A DNA stretch of 64,000 nt, taken from Cavenderia fasciculata. Its lineage: Eukaryota; Evosea; Eumycetozoa; Acytosteliales; Cavenderiaceae. Under the pieces are notes generated by a model, which saw nothing but the letters and a program-made list of their open reading frames with translations, searched no databases and was not told the origin of the DNA. The position numbers and the translations under genes were made by a program. The stretch spans positions 2,728,001 through 2,792,000 of the forward strand of contig NW_004457624.1 in the NCBI RefSeq assembly GCF_000203815.1, read 5' to 3'. Shown piece by piece: positions 1 to 11,913 of this stretch (positions within the stretch are counted from its first letter, which is position 1; each line of letters begins with the position of its first letter).

Positions 1-687
1 TATGCAGAGACATACGAGTTGACGAGTGACTGATCATGCGTTTAACAGTAATTAAATGCTAATTAATAAGAACACATGTGATTGAATCTTTCCCAAAATT
101 GAGATACGGATAGATAGACAAGATGGATGGACAAGTCAGACAGACACAGACAGTCACATGTACGATACAACTATCACCATTCGATCGAATTGACAGTTGA
201 CAGTTGACAGTTGACAGGTACCCATATTTGTTTGATTCCTTATCTATGTTTGTTTCTTGCAAAAGCAAGTGTTGTTTAAATTGATGATGTTGTAGACGGT
301 AGAGACGACTATTCGATCGTCGATGAATAGAATATCTAAACTCTCGTCGTCGGCTGTAGTATTGTTGTTGTTGACTGTCATTAATCGATTCCTTTGAATT
401 CAAGATGGTCTATAGGTCACCTATTAGACTTGAGGTAAGTACTTAATTATTATAATGACATGAATGGTTCTTTGTCTCTTGAAGAAATCTCTTTGTCTTT
501 TTTTTTTATTTTTATTTTTAATTATTTTTTTCTTGACTTTGAGAGAATGAAGAAGCAATGTGTTCAAAAACATACCAAAATTAATCATATAAATAACTAC
601 TACTACTTCAGTTCTATAGACTTATAGATTAACAGATATTTCATCATCATCATCATCATCTAATATATATATATACATACAACAACA
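1..687 (+). promoter_or_regulatory. Upstream region with probable 5'UTR intron
   Basis: No convincing protein gene is seen here. Four consecutive TTGACAG heptamers lie at about 190-217. A strong donor (GAG|GTAAGT) falls after 434 and a matching acceptor (TTAACAG) ends at 635, which suggests a 201-nt intron in the 5' untranslated leader of the small membrane-protein gene that starts at 688. The leader model is inference from splice signals only. Oligo-T and TA-rich tracts at 490-535 are usual for dictyostelid spacers. Confidence 0.35.
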
Positions 688-889
688 ATGTCATCATCAG
701 GAAAATACGTTGGTTTAGGTCCAAGAGACTCCTCTGAAAGTCCATTCCCAGACACATTTTTGAACTGGAGAGAGTTGATCTACTTTAGGTACATACATAC
801 ATACATACATACATACATACATACACATGAAACAAACAAAAGGTAGATAGATATAGTTGTACTAACATTTATTCACATTACTATCTATA

Positions 890-934
<45 letters not shown>

Positions 935-1386
935 CTAGATCATGGCAAGCAAGCGGTCTTGTACCATTTGTTTATTATTTCTTATTCATTGTTGGTTTCA
1001 TCCTCTTTATTTCAGAGATTGTTGTTAATACCATTGCTTTCAAGGCTGGTGGTTTCTTCCTCGGTCTTCTTGTAACTATCAATCAATAATTCGACTTTAG
1101 ATAATACTCGTCGTCATTCATTGCTAATATCTTCCCTCCTTGATTCTAAAATATTTATTTATAGTATGGTATTATTCAATTTATTGGTATTGTATTTGGA
1201 GGTAGAATCATGGCTGAGGTCGTTCTCTCCATCTTTGACATTAGAGACAATATTTACAGAACTGCTGCTGGATCAAACAACGTCATTTCACACCAACCAC
1301 AACCAAACCCATACATGTCTAGCTCTGCATCATCTGATCAATACAACAATGCTCCAAAGTACCAAGAACCATACCAAGGAATTTAA
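688..1386 (+). CDS. Small DUF4282-like membrane protein
   Basis: Three exons (688-788, 939-1071, 1165-1386) with GT-AG introns in consistent frame give a protein of about 151 residues. The N-terminus is short and polar. Two hydrophobic segments follow: one around residues 40-60 containing VYYFLFIVGFILFI, and one around 70-95 rich in Gly and Ile. After these comes the motif RIMAEVVLSIFDIRDNI, which resembles the conserved end of bacterial and amoebal DUF4282 proteins. The tail is Gln/Pro/Ser-rich and ends in YQGI, probably cytosolic. The function of this family is unknown to me. Intron 1 is unusual in being mostly tetranucleotide microsatellite. The ATG at 688 is preceded by the A-rich context AACAACA. 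The domain call is by motif recall; the exon structure is well supported. Confidence 0.75.
790..936 (+). repeat. Tetranucleotide microsatellites filling intron 1
   Basis: An (ACAT)n run at about 790-825 and an (ATCT)n run at about 885-936 make up most of the first intron of the small membrane-protein gene. The second run forms the polypyrimidine tract up to the TCTAG acceptor, so changes in repeat number would alter intron length directly. Confidence 0.85.
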
Positions 1387-1724
1387 ACAATTCACCTTTA
1401 ACATACAACAAACAAACAAACATACAAACATAAACTCAACTCAACCCAACCTACTAACCTCAACACACAATATGTGACACTAGTAGTACTTCATCACTGT
1501 AAATTGGTATATCAATCATCTTAATCCACCAAACCAACTCAACTCAACCTATATTAAATACACCTTTTTGTGAATAAAGACTCTTTTTTTGATCGATTAA
1601 GCTTAATTATTAAATATATATAGTAAATATTGTATTTTCATTCAGACGACTCGACTACGAGATTTTCAAGTATTTATTTAATAATTGAAAGAGTACTCAG
1701 AGATAGACATAAAGAGATAAAGAG
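1387..1724. other. Spacer, 3'UTR then PPR-gene leader
   Basis: No gene is seen. The first part is CA-rich 3' untranslated sequence with AATAAA near 1572. The second half is AT-rich and leads to the PPR gene start. Confidence 0.6.
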
Positions 1725-3492
1725 ATGATGTTATCAAGATGGACACAAAGTGTAGTTAGATGTACTTCATCAGCATCATTGTATTCTTCATTACAATCGA
1801 TTTCATATTGTACAACATCACCAATTAAAAAGATTAAATCAAATGTACTTCCTCCTCCTCCTCCTTCTTCTTCAACATCAGAACAACCAATAATAAAGAA
1901 GAAATCAACATATATAAAACGATCAGATCAACAAGCAATTGATTCGATTGTAAAGACAAGAAGAAGAGATGCTGAATATACATCAAATGATCAAAAACTA
2001 TTGGAACGGTCACCCGAAGATCGTAAATTATCACAAGTAGATTACTTTAAGAAACTTAGTAAATTGGGTAGATATGAAGAAGCGAGTACATTGTACAAGT
2101 ATTTGGGTACAAACAAGAGAACTGTATTTGCCTACGAGAATCTATTGTTGGCGTGTGCCGTTTCAGGCAAGTTTAACGAGTCATGGCACGTCTACAATCA
2201 AATGAAAAAGGATTCACTCAAACCTTCTATTTACACGTTGGCACATCTCCTACAGACATGTACTACTGCACGTGGCATATCAAACGAGAGAATTGGTGAA
2301 CGTGTCGACAAGGTGATTGCAGAGTGTGAAAAGTATGATGTTGCAATGACCACCACCTTTCTCAATATTGTCATGAAGGCATTGGTGTATGTCGGTCAGC
2401 ATGACAAGGCACTCGAGTTTGTCAATAATATGAAAGGGGCAGGTGTCAAGCCCGACATTGCAACCTACACAACATTGGTCGTTGCCATGTCTGAAGAGTA
2501 CAAACAACGAACTGGATTCCTCGAAAGTAAGTTTGGCCTGTTGCATACAATCAACACATCACACAATTCACAAGAATTGGACGAGTTGCGATCAGACGGT
2601 GTTAAACAAATAGAAAAATACACTGGAATCATTAAACTACTCAAAAAGAGTAATGTCAAGGTCGATCGTTATTTCATCAATACAGTATTACACGCTTGTA
2701 AACTTACAAATAATCCACAAGGTGTATTCCAAGTTTACGATACCTTTAAAGAAATGAATTATACAAAAGATATTCAAAGTGATACAAAAACTTATGATAT
2801 TTTAATTTCTACTTGTTGTTATACAAATAAGGTAAACTATATATATATATATTAGAGAGATAAATAATATATTGTATTAATTTTGTTTTATTTAGATTGA
2901 TAAAGGATTAGAATTATTTGAAGATATGATTAATTATAATGTTAGACCAGATGTTGGATTGATTAATTCACTTTTTAGATTAGTTTTACGTATTGCATCT
3001 ACGAAACAAGAAAATATTTATGATGTCGATGTATTTATGGATCGTATCATAAAATATATGGAAAGATATCAAATATTACCAAACAAGGATACTTTCCAAG
3101 TTTTAATACCAACCTATTCAAAATTACAAAGATTTGAAAAAGCTTATGAATTATTATTGGAAATGAAGGTTTTAAATATAAAGTATGTAAAAAAGAAAGA
3201 TATAGAAAAAGTATAAATAATATTGATTGATTTATTTACCTTAACCGTTATTTAATATTTTAATAGACCAAGTATTAAAGATTATACAGGATTAATTGTT
3301 GGTATTCAAGGTGATTTTGAAAAGGTGATGAAAATATTTAGAGTCATTGTTTCACAACGTATAAAGTTGACACCAGAGTTTATCAGTATCATTTTAAAGA
3401 TTGCTAAAAAGAAAGGATCAGATGAAAATATCGAGGAAATTGCAAAGGGTATAAGAGAACTTGAAAATCAAACTTTAAATAAATCAATTTAA
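1725..3492 (+). CDS. Mitochondrial-type PPR protein
   Basis: Three exons (1725-2831, 2896-3182, 3267-3492) encode about 539 residues. The first 30 residues are rich in Ser, Arg and hydrophobics without acidic residues, as in a mitochondrial presequence. Residues from about 110 onward carry repeated ~35-residue helical-hairpin units with pentatricopeptide signatures, for example YEEASTLYKYL, FNESWHVYNQMKKDSLKPSIYTL, HDKALEFVNNMKGAGVKPDIATY, and later FEDMINYNVRPDVGLINSL and FEKAYELLLEMKV. PPR proteins bind single-stranded organellar RNA in processing, stability or translation; the specific target cannot be read here. Residues 31-110 form a low-complexity Pro/Ser/Lys linker. Both introns are short with canonical donors. 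Two adjacent ATGs occur at 1725 and 1728; the first is used. Confidence 0.85.
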
Positions 3493-3693
3493 ATTTAATT
3501 CAAACAATTAGTATTCATAAAAGTAAAAGAGTATAAATACTTTTTAAAAAATATTTATTGATTTATCTGATTGTCGTCTTTGAATATGCATTAGACGAAA
3601 AAAAACGACCGATGGGTCGACATCCAAATTTCTAGATTAGTCGAAAGCTTAGTTAGTTATAAAGATAGCACTATAATAGTAGTAGTAGTAGTC

Positions 3694-5320
3694 ATGTCAT
3701 ATAGAATAGATGAGACAAACAAAGAGATTGGTCGTGATGTCAAGTCATGCGAATCAATGACAAAAGGGTCACTGTTGTTTGAAGAGCAATCATTTGCATC
3801 TATCCCATTGTCATTGACTTCGAATCTTTGTATGTTGTGTTGTAGTAGTTTAGTAGAGAAACAAGCAACTACTACTACTACTCCTACCGAAAAGACAGCT
3901 GTCACCTCGTCTGTAGAATGTACCTATGGTTGTGGATACAAGTTTTGCACTGAAAAGTGTATGTCGGATATCGTACATCAATTGGAATGCTCGTTTATCA
4001 ATCGTACAGAACAAGCTTCAAGAGAGGAAGGAATCGACTTGTATTTTGCATTGTTACTCTTACGTATTCTCATCAAGAAGCATGTTGAAAACGATCGATT
4101 CAACGAGACTGTCGGTCGATTATCATCCAACAGAGAGGCATTCAAAACAAACAATCCAACATGGCTCGCCAAGCAACAACGCTTTGCCGACACTCTCAAC
4201 AAGTATTTGGTCAATGACAAGGTTGAAGAATCGCTTCTCTCCTTTTTCGATCATGACGAGATTGTAAACACTGCTTGCACCATCATCACAAACTCGTTTG
4301 GTGAAACCTCCAACAATACAACCATTACAAATGGTTTCTTTTATCAAGCCGCCCTTTTAAATCATTCTTGTCAACCAAATGCTTTCTTTTCTTTTAATGG
4401 TATGTAAATAGAAGAGTAAGGATAGGCTAGGACAAGATACTAATTGTTCTATTTATTTAGGAGACAAGTTACAAATGAGAGTAGTCAAGGATATGGATAA
4501 AGATGATAGTATATATGACAGTTATGTTGATTTATTGTTACCAACTTATGAACGTCAATTGGGATTGTTAAAATCAAAGAACTTCTTTTGTCAATGCAAA
4601 AGATGTAGTACTCGTGAGGATTGCCATCTTTCGAGTATAAATTGTGTTGGAAAGGATTGTCAATCATGGATTGCACCATTAATTGGAAAGAAAGAGAATA
4701 AGGAGGATGGATCAACAAGTCTAACCGTAACATGGGGTTGTGATGATTGTACTGGTACAGCTTCAGAGAGTCACGTTAAAAATATTCAAGATCAACTAGT
4801 ATCATTTACAAAGTACCTTGAAAAGAGATCATATCGTGAAAATGCAGATAGATTTGTCGAGCAAGCATCAGTGACAATGGCACAATTAGAAAACAAGATT
4901 CACAAGAACCATCATGCTCGTTTGCAATACCATCTTCACATGTCCAATGCATACATTAAATTACAACAATTCAACGAATCTATTTACCATGCTAAAGTGG
5001 TCAAACGATTGGTCAAGAATGTTCTCCAGTGTGATAGAGGCGAGTTGGTAGATTGCTACAAAACAATTGGTCAACTCTTTGAACAATTATTCATCTGGTG
5101 TGTCTCACAGAGAATGAATGCACAGGAACAACAATCAAACACCATTGTCTCACCACAAGCAATGAGAAACTATTTGGCAGAATCACACAAATATTATCTC
5201 AAGGCCCACCAAGTAGCATCCATCTGTTATGGTCAAGACCATCAACAATCAACCAATTTACAATCACTCATTAAAAAAACTGATATTACAATGGCTGCCG
5301 TAACTATAACTCCAAACTAA
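3694..5320 (+). CDS. SET and MYND domain (SMYD-type) protein methyltransferase
   Basis: Two exons (3694-4399 and 4461-5320) encode about 521 residues. The order of parts is that of the SMYD family. An N-terminal SET half (GSLLFEEQSFASIP) comes first. A MYND zinc finger is inserted at about residues 47-107, with paired cysteines (CMLCC, CTYGCGYKFC, EKCMSDIVHQLEC). The SET catalytic motif LNHSCQPNAFFSF lies around residue 227. A post-SET cysteine cluster follows (FFCQCKRC) and then an alpha-helical C-terminal region resembling SMYD TPR-like helices (residues ~370-500). Such enzymes use S-adenosylmethionine to methylate lysines in histones or cytosolic proteins. The NHSCxPN core and post-SET Cys are intact, so it is probably active. 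The intron splits the codon for the Gly that follows the NHSC motif region. Confidence 0.9.
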
Positions 5321-5588
5321 CCGAATGACATATAATAAAATAAAGGAACAAATATATATTTAATAATTCTTCTTGAGTAATATTTACAATTGGGGTTTTT
5401 TATTATTGATACATTCATTCAATATATGAGTTTGGAGGGGAAAAGTATTCGATATAATTATCTCTGTTATATAATTATTTGTTGTTAGGTTGGGGTTTGG
5501 TTTGTTTGTTCTGGTTTGTTAGTATTACTGTTTGGTTTGGTTTGATATTATTATTATTATTATTATTCTAGATAATTTGTTGTTTTTT

Positions 5589-8324
5589 TTAAGATGCTGT
5601 TGTTAAGATATTGATATTATTATTATTGATTAATTTCTTTTGTTGTAATTTTTGATCACGTTTTTCATTGATTGCTAATAATCTTTCCAACAATTCCTTT
5701 ACACCTTGGATATGTTCAATCAACATGGTACTTTCATCGCTATCAATTTTGTTTGATTTAATGGCACGTTGGATTTGGGTTTCCTTTGCTTGTAGGACTT
5801 CTTTGAACGCGGCGAAAGCACTTGGGTGAATACCTCCACCAAAATCGACAGATTGTCTTTGAGCCTCTTCCTTTACGCTTGATATTTCCATTATTTTGTT
5901 GTTTGCGTAGCTAAAGTCTTTTACACGATTCTTTTGCTTGAGGAATGATGAAAGATCCATTCCTTGGTCCCAGTCATCTTCACTTTCTGCGTATTGATCC
6001 ATTTTCATCATACCACTAGTCTTTTTGGCGAGGACGGTAGAGGGTGATTTTTTCTTTGCATTGAGGAATGAGCTTAGACTGCTTCCCATGGAATTGGCCT
6101 TGGATGATGATCCCGATGAAATGGTAGAGGATGGTGAGGGAGCCGAAGATGTCGATGTACTGGTTGTAGTGGTGGTAGTTGTAGTGTCTAGCTTGCGTGG
6201 ACTACAGAGGATGGTGGTAGTCGACTGAGATGAAGTAGTTTCAAGCTTGCCATTATCAATTGTCGTGGTAGTGTGAGTAGTTGTAGTGGTTGAAGTTGAT
6301 CCTCCACGTGGAGTATTATCAACAAGATCCTCAAAATCTGCAAATGGATCGTCTTCTTCTTCCTCATCTTCTTGAGTAGCAGTACTTGATTGATGTTTGA
6401 GAGTAAGTGGTGGGACTATAACCTTGGCATCACCAGCTTGTTGGTTTTCAAGACTGCCAATTTGTAGTCTTGGTAATCGAGTGGTCAATGTTGAAGAGGT
6501 TGTGGTAGTGGTCATTGTAGTTGGAGCCTTTTTAGATGACATCATGGGTGAACAATTGGCAGAGTTTGGCATTTGTGGTGAAGTTGACAATAATGGAGAT
6601 GAACAACCATTACCATTGGCCAATGTTTGTTGTTGTTGTTGGTCATCTTGAAATGGAACAGTTGAGCTTGTGGTTGTTGTTAAAATAGTGGTTGATAACA
6701 ATGAATCGGTTGAAGTCTCCTTTGACAATATACTGGTCGATGAACGAGACGATGAAGTAGTGACACCTACAACTGCATCTGTTTCATTGTTGATCAATGA
6801 AGACGAAGATGTCGAAGTTGATATGGTGATTGATACTGATTTTCGGTTTGATTTGTTGTTGTTATTCTGTTGACTAGAGATTGGCACCATTTTAATAATA
6901 GCCTGTGAAGATTGTTGTTGATTGATTGGTTGGAATTCTGTTGGCGATGCAATAATTGTTATTTTCGGAACAAGTTGAGTGAATTGTTGAGGTGTTGGAA
7001 TATTGAGTTGCAACGATTCCAATTGAATGTCTTCTATAGATGCTTTGGATGGTTTTCTTCTATGTAATCCTCCAGGAGAACTTGAATTTTGTACAGGTGA
7101 TGAGTAAGAGGTGGAGGTGTAGGAGGTGGAGGAGGATAGAGTTGTTGGAACTGATGATGATTGATCCATCAACAATGACGATGATGAACGTGAATTACTA
7201 ACAGATACTGATGGTGAAATGGGTGGTGAAGTTACTACTGATATCATTTTTCTTGGTGTTTGTGGTAAAACTATATTATTATTACTACTATTATTATTAT
7301 TATTATTATTGATTGAATCAATATCAAGATTTTGATGTTTATCAATAGAATTGAAACAAAAACTACATAATGTTGGTTTCCAAAGATTCTTTTCAAACTT
7401 TTTACATGGCTGTTGTTGTTGTTGTTCAGTAGAAGAAGCACTACTACTGCTGCTACTACTATTGACCAAAGTTGGGGCCAACACTCTTGGAGATGGAGGA
7501 GGAGTGACCAACTTGATTTGTTGGGGTGCCATTTTTAGAGGTTGATAGTATTCAGTACAAATGGATCGTGCGTACAACAATGGTCGTTGTTTGATTGCAA
7601 TTGATTTTACTAATACAAGTTGAGGTGATTGTTTTAAAATCGCTTTTGATTTAATAATATTATTATTATAACGATTGTTATTTACTAATAATAACGTTGA
7701 TGATGGTGATGATTCTTCTGTTTGTTGATGATGATTAGATGATTCTGTTTGTTTGTTATTAAAAGAGCAAGAAAAGGAAGGGTTATCATTCAATCTAATA
7801 GGTGATGCAAAAGATAGTGTTGTGGGTGAAGAGTAAATCAATTGAGCTGTCTTTTGATGATGACTTGAATCTTGGATTTTCTTTTTATCGTTTGCAGCTG
7901 TCTTTTCCAAGTGTATCTGTTCCAAATGATCCAATTCCTCTTCGATCTGATTTGAATAATGTCTTTTGGCAAAGATAGGTGATGATAATAAATCGTCTTG
8001 GGAGACTAAAACTCTCTTTTTGTTTTTGTTGTAGATAATGTTAGTGTTGCTGCTGTTGTTATAGTGGCGTATGAGGTTGATGAGTCGGGTTGTTAAATAT
8101 TCTGGTGTTGGTGGTGGTGGTGATGTTTCTGTTGTTTCTGCTGCTGCTGCTATTCTGTAGTTTAATAAATTGAAATCGGAGGAACTATTAATTGTAGTAG
8201 TTGTAGTAGTAGTAGTACAAGTGGACGAGGTGATGGCTGGAGGAGTTGGAATAGAGCAGATGGAGGAGTGGAGCAGTGGTAGAAGAAGAGGAGTAGGGGT
8301 GTGATAAAAAGTATTAGAATTCAT
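5589..8324 (-). CDS. Low-complexity protein of unknown function
   Basis: An uninterrupted frame encodes about 911 residues from the first ATG at 8324 (context AAAGAAAATG). The open frame extends upstream but without an earlier ATG. I do not recognise the family. Most of the protein is Ser/Thr/Asn/Gln/Pro-rich and probably disordered. Two CxxC-like cysteines (CSFCF) occur mid-N-terminal. An acidic DPFADFEDL segment resembles the DPF motifs used for binding endocytic adaptor ears, which is only an analogy. The conserved-looking part is C-terminal: SEDDWDQGMDLSSFL, then a predicted helical or coiled-coil stretch of about 90 residues (IHPSAFAAFKEVLQAKETQIQRA to the end). The 3' flank carries TTTGG/TTTG repeats. 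The gene faces away from the NOSIP-like gene across a 2.3-kb spacer. Confidence 0.75.
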   Translation of the reverse strand: MNSNTFYHTPTPLLLPLLHSSICSIPTPPAITSSTCTTTTTTTTINSSSDFNLLNYRIAAAAETTETSPPPPTPEYLTTRLINLIRHYNNSSNTNIIYNKNKKRVLVSQDDLLSSPIFAKRHYSNQIEEELDHLEQIHLEKTAANDKKKIQDSSHHQKTAQLIYSSPTTLSFASPIRLNDNPSFSCSFNNKQTESSNHHQQTEESSPSSTLLLVNNNRYNNNIIKSKAILKQSPQLVLVKSIAIKQRPLLYARSICTEYYQPLKMAPQQIKLVTPPPSPRVLAPTLVNSSSSSSSASSTEQQQQQPCKKFEKNLWKPTLCSFCFNSIDKHQNLDIDSINNNNNNNSSNNNIVLPQTPRKMISVVTSPPISPSVSVSNSRSSSSLLMDQSSSVPTTLSSSTSYTSTSYSSPVQNSSSPGGLHRRKPSKASIEDIQLESLQLNIPTPQQFTQLVPKITIIASPTEFQPINQQQSSQAIIKMVPISSQQNNNNKSNRKSVSITISTSTSSSSLINNETDAVVGVTTSSSRSSTSILSKETSTDSLLSTTILTTTTSSTVPFQDDQQQQQTLANGNGCSSPLLSTSPQMPNSANCSPMMSSKKAPTTMTTTTTSSTLTTRLPRLQIGSLENQQAGDAKVIVPPLTLKHQSSTATQEDEEEEDDPFADFEDLVDNTPRGGSTSTTTTTHTTTTIDNGKLETTSSQSTTTILCSPRKLDTTTTTTTTSTSTSSAPSPSSTISSGSSSKANSMGSSLSSFLNAKKKSPSTVLAKKTSGMMKMDQYAESEDDWDQGMDLSSFLKQKNRVKDFSYANNKIMEISSVKEEAQRQSVDFGGGIHPSAFAAFKEVLQAKETQIQRAIKSNKIDSDESTMLIEHIQGVKELLERLLAINEKRDQKLQQKKLINNNNINILTTAS

Positions 8325-8741
8325 TTTCTTTAACTGCTGTTTGATTATAGGATGTGTGGTGGTGGAACAAGGGGGTGTACAAAGAAGTTGGGTCAAAACA
8401 GTGTGGATGGAATGTGATACAAGGTGGCAGCTGTGAAGGGGAAGGAGGTATGAATGTTATTGTTGTGTTGTATATTCGAATAAAGTGACAATGAAGTTGG
8501 AATTGGAGTGTGTATGCGCGATGTGCGTCGTCGCGGGTGGTTGGGGTGATAATCGCGATGTTATGTCTCCACACACACAACTAGTATTAATAACTTTTAA
8601 AATAATAATTTCAAAAACAAGGAAATTGGATTGATGGATGGATGAATGAATGGATTGGATAGATGGATGGATGGACGGACAATATCCAAAAAGGGAATTT
8701 CAACAATAACAATAGAGACGAGTGAGATATATTTAGATGGA

Positions 8742-8772
<31 letters not shown>

Positions 8773-10630
8773 TCCCTGGAATAAATAATAATATTGTTGC
8801 TTAAAAAAAATAATATATATGATGTTTATGCTTGGTGTATAATAATAATTATTGTTTTTAAAACAAGAATAATAATAACAAAAAAAGGTTGTAAGATATT
8901 GGTGATTGGTGAAAAAGATAAGAGGATAGTCCGTTCATATGACAATGTTATAATGGGAAAACAGGTTTGATCCAAAATGTAGGTTTGGTAAACTAAATAG
9001 TTTACAAACTAAACCAACGACATTTTTCTTGATTCCATGTTACTATCTTGAGGGGTGATGTTAACCTCTCTCTCTTCTCTCTCTTCCTCTCTCTCTCTCT
9101 CTCTCTCTCTATCTTTTTTGGTTCACTAGATTGAATGTGGTAAAAGATTATATGCGAGTTGTGCTATTATTATTATTATTATTATTATTGTTTTCCAGTT
9201 GCCCACCCAATAAATACAAAATCATTTTACCGTATTAATTCCACAACAATATTAATACCGTCATAATAATAATAAATAATATAATAATATAATAATAATA
9301 TACCCCCAACTCTATTATGCTTACACATAAACATCTTTTAATTCTATTCTTTTTGTTTTAAACTTTTTAAAACAACCTATATGAATGAAAAGTATTTATA
9401 ATAATGTTTACCCTCTCCCTCCTCAGTGTGAACCACCACCTGGATATACCGATTACACCAAAACAGAGAATACATCATTAACATAGGTTAATATTAATAT
9501 TTCGATGATCGATCATCCAATATGATTTATCAACCACCTACCCCTCCTCCAAAATAGGTAACACCACGTTGATTATTATTCTGATTCGTCATAACGATTG
9601 ATGACAGCTATCACTATTATTACTATTATTACCATACCATTAATCTCTCTCTCTCTCTCTCTTTGTTAACTATCTATTATCTAAATGAAGTAAGGGGATG
9701 GTTGAACTAACCAACTAACCAACGAAGCTATAACTATATATCTTTATCTGTTATCTGTGTGTTGTGGTAATACAAGTGAACTGATAGGTAGAGATATTGA
9801 TTGACAATGAAAGGTGAAAGCGATATAACGCTTGGGTACATAGCATAAATAAGACAAAGACACTAATATAAATGCGACCCTCTCTCGTAGATGGTGATGG
9901 TGACACCTTACTCGCGAGTTGGATTGGACAAATGTCGTTCTCTTCTCCCTTTGACGTTTGACAATAAACTTACCTCATTGAGAAATTATTATAATAAAGT
10001 ATTCTTTCTTTTCTTTTCTGTCTGTTGGAATGTTTGAAGAGGTTCTGCTGCTTTGCTCGTTTGTTGAGGAGAAGAAAAGGAGAAGTTAGACAAAATGGGT
10101 TTGGGTTTGAATGAGTAGCCTGTTGCCGATCGGATGGTGGTGGCCTCTCGTTTCTTTGTGTGTGTTTGTTTAGGTAGTTATTCAAAGTTATCGATACTGA
10201 GCCTGAGCAAACAATCAGTTTGTTGAGAAAGCAGAGCCATTCAGTGAACACACTGAAAATAGGGGTCAAAGATAAAATCTCAACAAAAATGACGACCAAA
10301 TGGGTCACGGATAGCACAACCAATCACGCCATCACCAGCACATTACTACTAGATCTTGTTTTCATACACAAGCAATGGGTGATCGTGTGTCTCTGTTTGC
10401 ATTGTATGTTCACCCACCCCTTGATCGGCTAACTCACTTATCTCAGATAGATTTAATAGTATCTCTATTTCAAGTACTCTTTTAATTAAATAAATATTAA
10501 TTGAAATAAATAAATAGTGTAGAATTTATTGAGCGAGAGTCGGGAAGGAAGAATATCTATACTTTTTTTTTACTTTCTTTTTTTTTTATTTTTATCACAA
10601 GAGAAAGAGATAGGTACAATACAGATAGAT
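8325..10630. promoter_or_regulatory. Long divergent intergenic region
   Basis: No gene is seen. This 2.3-kb spacer separates two divergent genes and presumably holds both promoters. It contains (AAT)n at about 8742-8772, a CT-rich tract at about 9065-9112, (ATT)n near 9165-9190 and (TC)n near 9642-9662. A 7-bp perfect stem (GTAAACT/AGTTTAC) with extra outer pairing lies at about 8982-9015. On the minus strand a good donor (CAATGAG|GTAAGT) ends an exon at 9974. With an acceptor at 8334-8338 it could be a leader intron of the minus-strand gene, but 1.6 kb is long for this lineage, so this is weak. Confidence 0.4.
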
Positions 10631-11703
10631 ATGCCAAGACACTCAAAGAATCCAGCATCAAAAGGTCAATTTACGTATCATGAAAGACAACAATTAGAGT
10701 ATGGAACTTCAAAGGTTCGTTTGGGTAAGGATTCAATTAAAGACTTTGATTCGTGTAGTATATGTTTAGCTAGTTTTGTTACTCCTCAGTGTTGGTATGT
10801 TACTGTGTACATATATATAGATAGATATAGGTTTAACTAACAATCTTTATGATGTTGTTTAGTCCAAAAGGTCATATATATTGTAAAGAATGTATATTGA
10901 CATCACTATTGAAACAAAAGAAAGCAAACAAGGAAAAAGAGAAACAATGGGACCAACAACAAGTAAAGATTAAACAACAAGAACAAGAAAAAAAGTTACA
11001 AGAAGAGGATAGTAAACTAAAAGAGTTTGAATCGAATAATGTAACTTTTTTAGAAAATGAAAAGACCAGCAGTACATCTACAACAAATACAAACACGAAT
11101 AACAATCATCTTGATAAAGATGGTAAACCAAATCCTTTTTGGGTTGTAAGTAACTTACACATGCAAATGCACAACATGTGATCATATGATGTTTGTAGAT
11201 TCTTACTTTTATCGTCCAATTATTTTTAGTCAAGTTTAATACCAAGTCCACTTAAACAAGTTAAAACGATTGATAAACCAACAATGAATACTGTTTGTCC
11301 AGAAGGTAACCACCCATTACTTTCTAAACAATTGATTACTCTTAAATTTAAATCAATTTCAAATCAAAAATCAAATAACAATAAGAATAATGAAGACAAC
11401 GACGACGAAGAAGATGTAGATAATGGAAATGGTTATTGTTGTCCAATTTGCGAAAAGACATTGACCAATATTCACAAATTAAAAGCGTTAAAGACATGTG
11501 GACATGTATTCTGCTCACCATGTTTGGAAAAGTTGAATGAAACCAACAAAAAACAAACACCTTTGGAGACAAAGCAATGTTTGACCTGTCAAAAGGATTA
11601 TGACAGTGATCAAGTTATTTCATTGGTATGTGGAGGTTCGGGATACGCTGGTGGCGGTCACGAATTAATTGTAAAGAAATATTCTCCAACTGCTATGATA
11701 TAA
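10631..11703 (+). CDS. nosip: NOSIP-like RING/U-box E3 ubiquitin ligase
   Basis: Three exons (10631-10794, 10863-11145, 11230-11703) encode about 306 residues, close to the ~300 of animal NOSIP. The N-terminus MPRHSKNPASKGQFTYHE matches the family's signature opening and is followed by YGTSKVRLGKDSIKDFDSC. The first modified RING/U-box runs across the first splice junction (CSICLASF, then CPKGHIYCKECIL). A Lys/Glu/Gln coiled-coil insert follows. The second U-box-like half is C-terminal (CCPICEKTL, CGHVFCSPC, CLTCQKDYDSDQVISL), ending with GGSGYAGGGHELIVKKYSP, also a family hallmark. NOSIP proteins act as nuclear E3 ligases and are found with spliceosomes; that role is assigned by homology. 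Its last codons and 3'UTR are duplicated just downstream. Confidence 0.9.
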
Positions 11704-11913
11704 TCAATAAATATATTTTGTAAATGGAAATAATAGAACACTGCACTAAATATCCTGAAAGCGGAGGACCAATGTTCGGACGCTGGTGGCGGTCACGAAT
11801 TAATTGCAAAGAAATATTCTCCAACTGCTATGATATAATCAATAAATATATTTTGTAAATGGAAATAATAGGACAATGCACTAAATATCCTGAAAGCAGA
11901 GGATCAATGTTCG
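11645..11913 (+). repeat. 135-bp tandem duplication of the nosip 3' end
   Basis: Bases 11645-11779 recur at 11780-11913 with a period of 135 bp and only about half a dozen mismatches. The unit starts inside the last ~19 codons of the NOSIP-like gene, includes its stop and runs into the 3' untranslated sequence (AATAAATAT). The second copy is therefore a detached copy of the C-terminus plus stop, lying outside the gene. The low divergence suggests a fairly recent event. Confidence 0.92.

Noticed and set aside
205-381. A minus-strand 45-codon frame starting ATG at 381 with an Asp-rich beginning
   Set aside because: It ends quickly, has no good donor in frame and no recognisable motif. The plus-strand leader model explains the region better.
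9970-10323. A 117-codon minus-strand open frame in the divergent spacer
   Set aside because: No ATG in good context and no family resemblance. The region may be untranslated leader of the gene ending at 5589.
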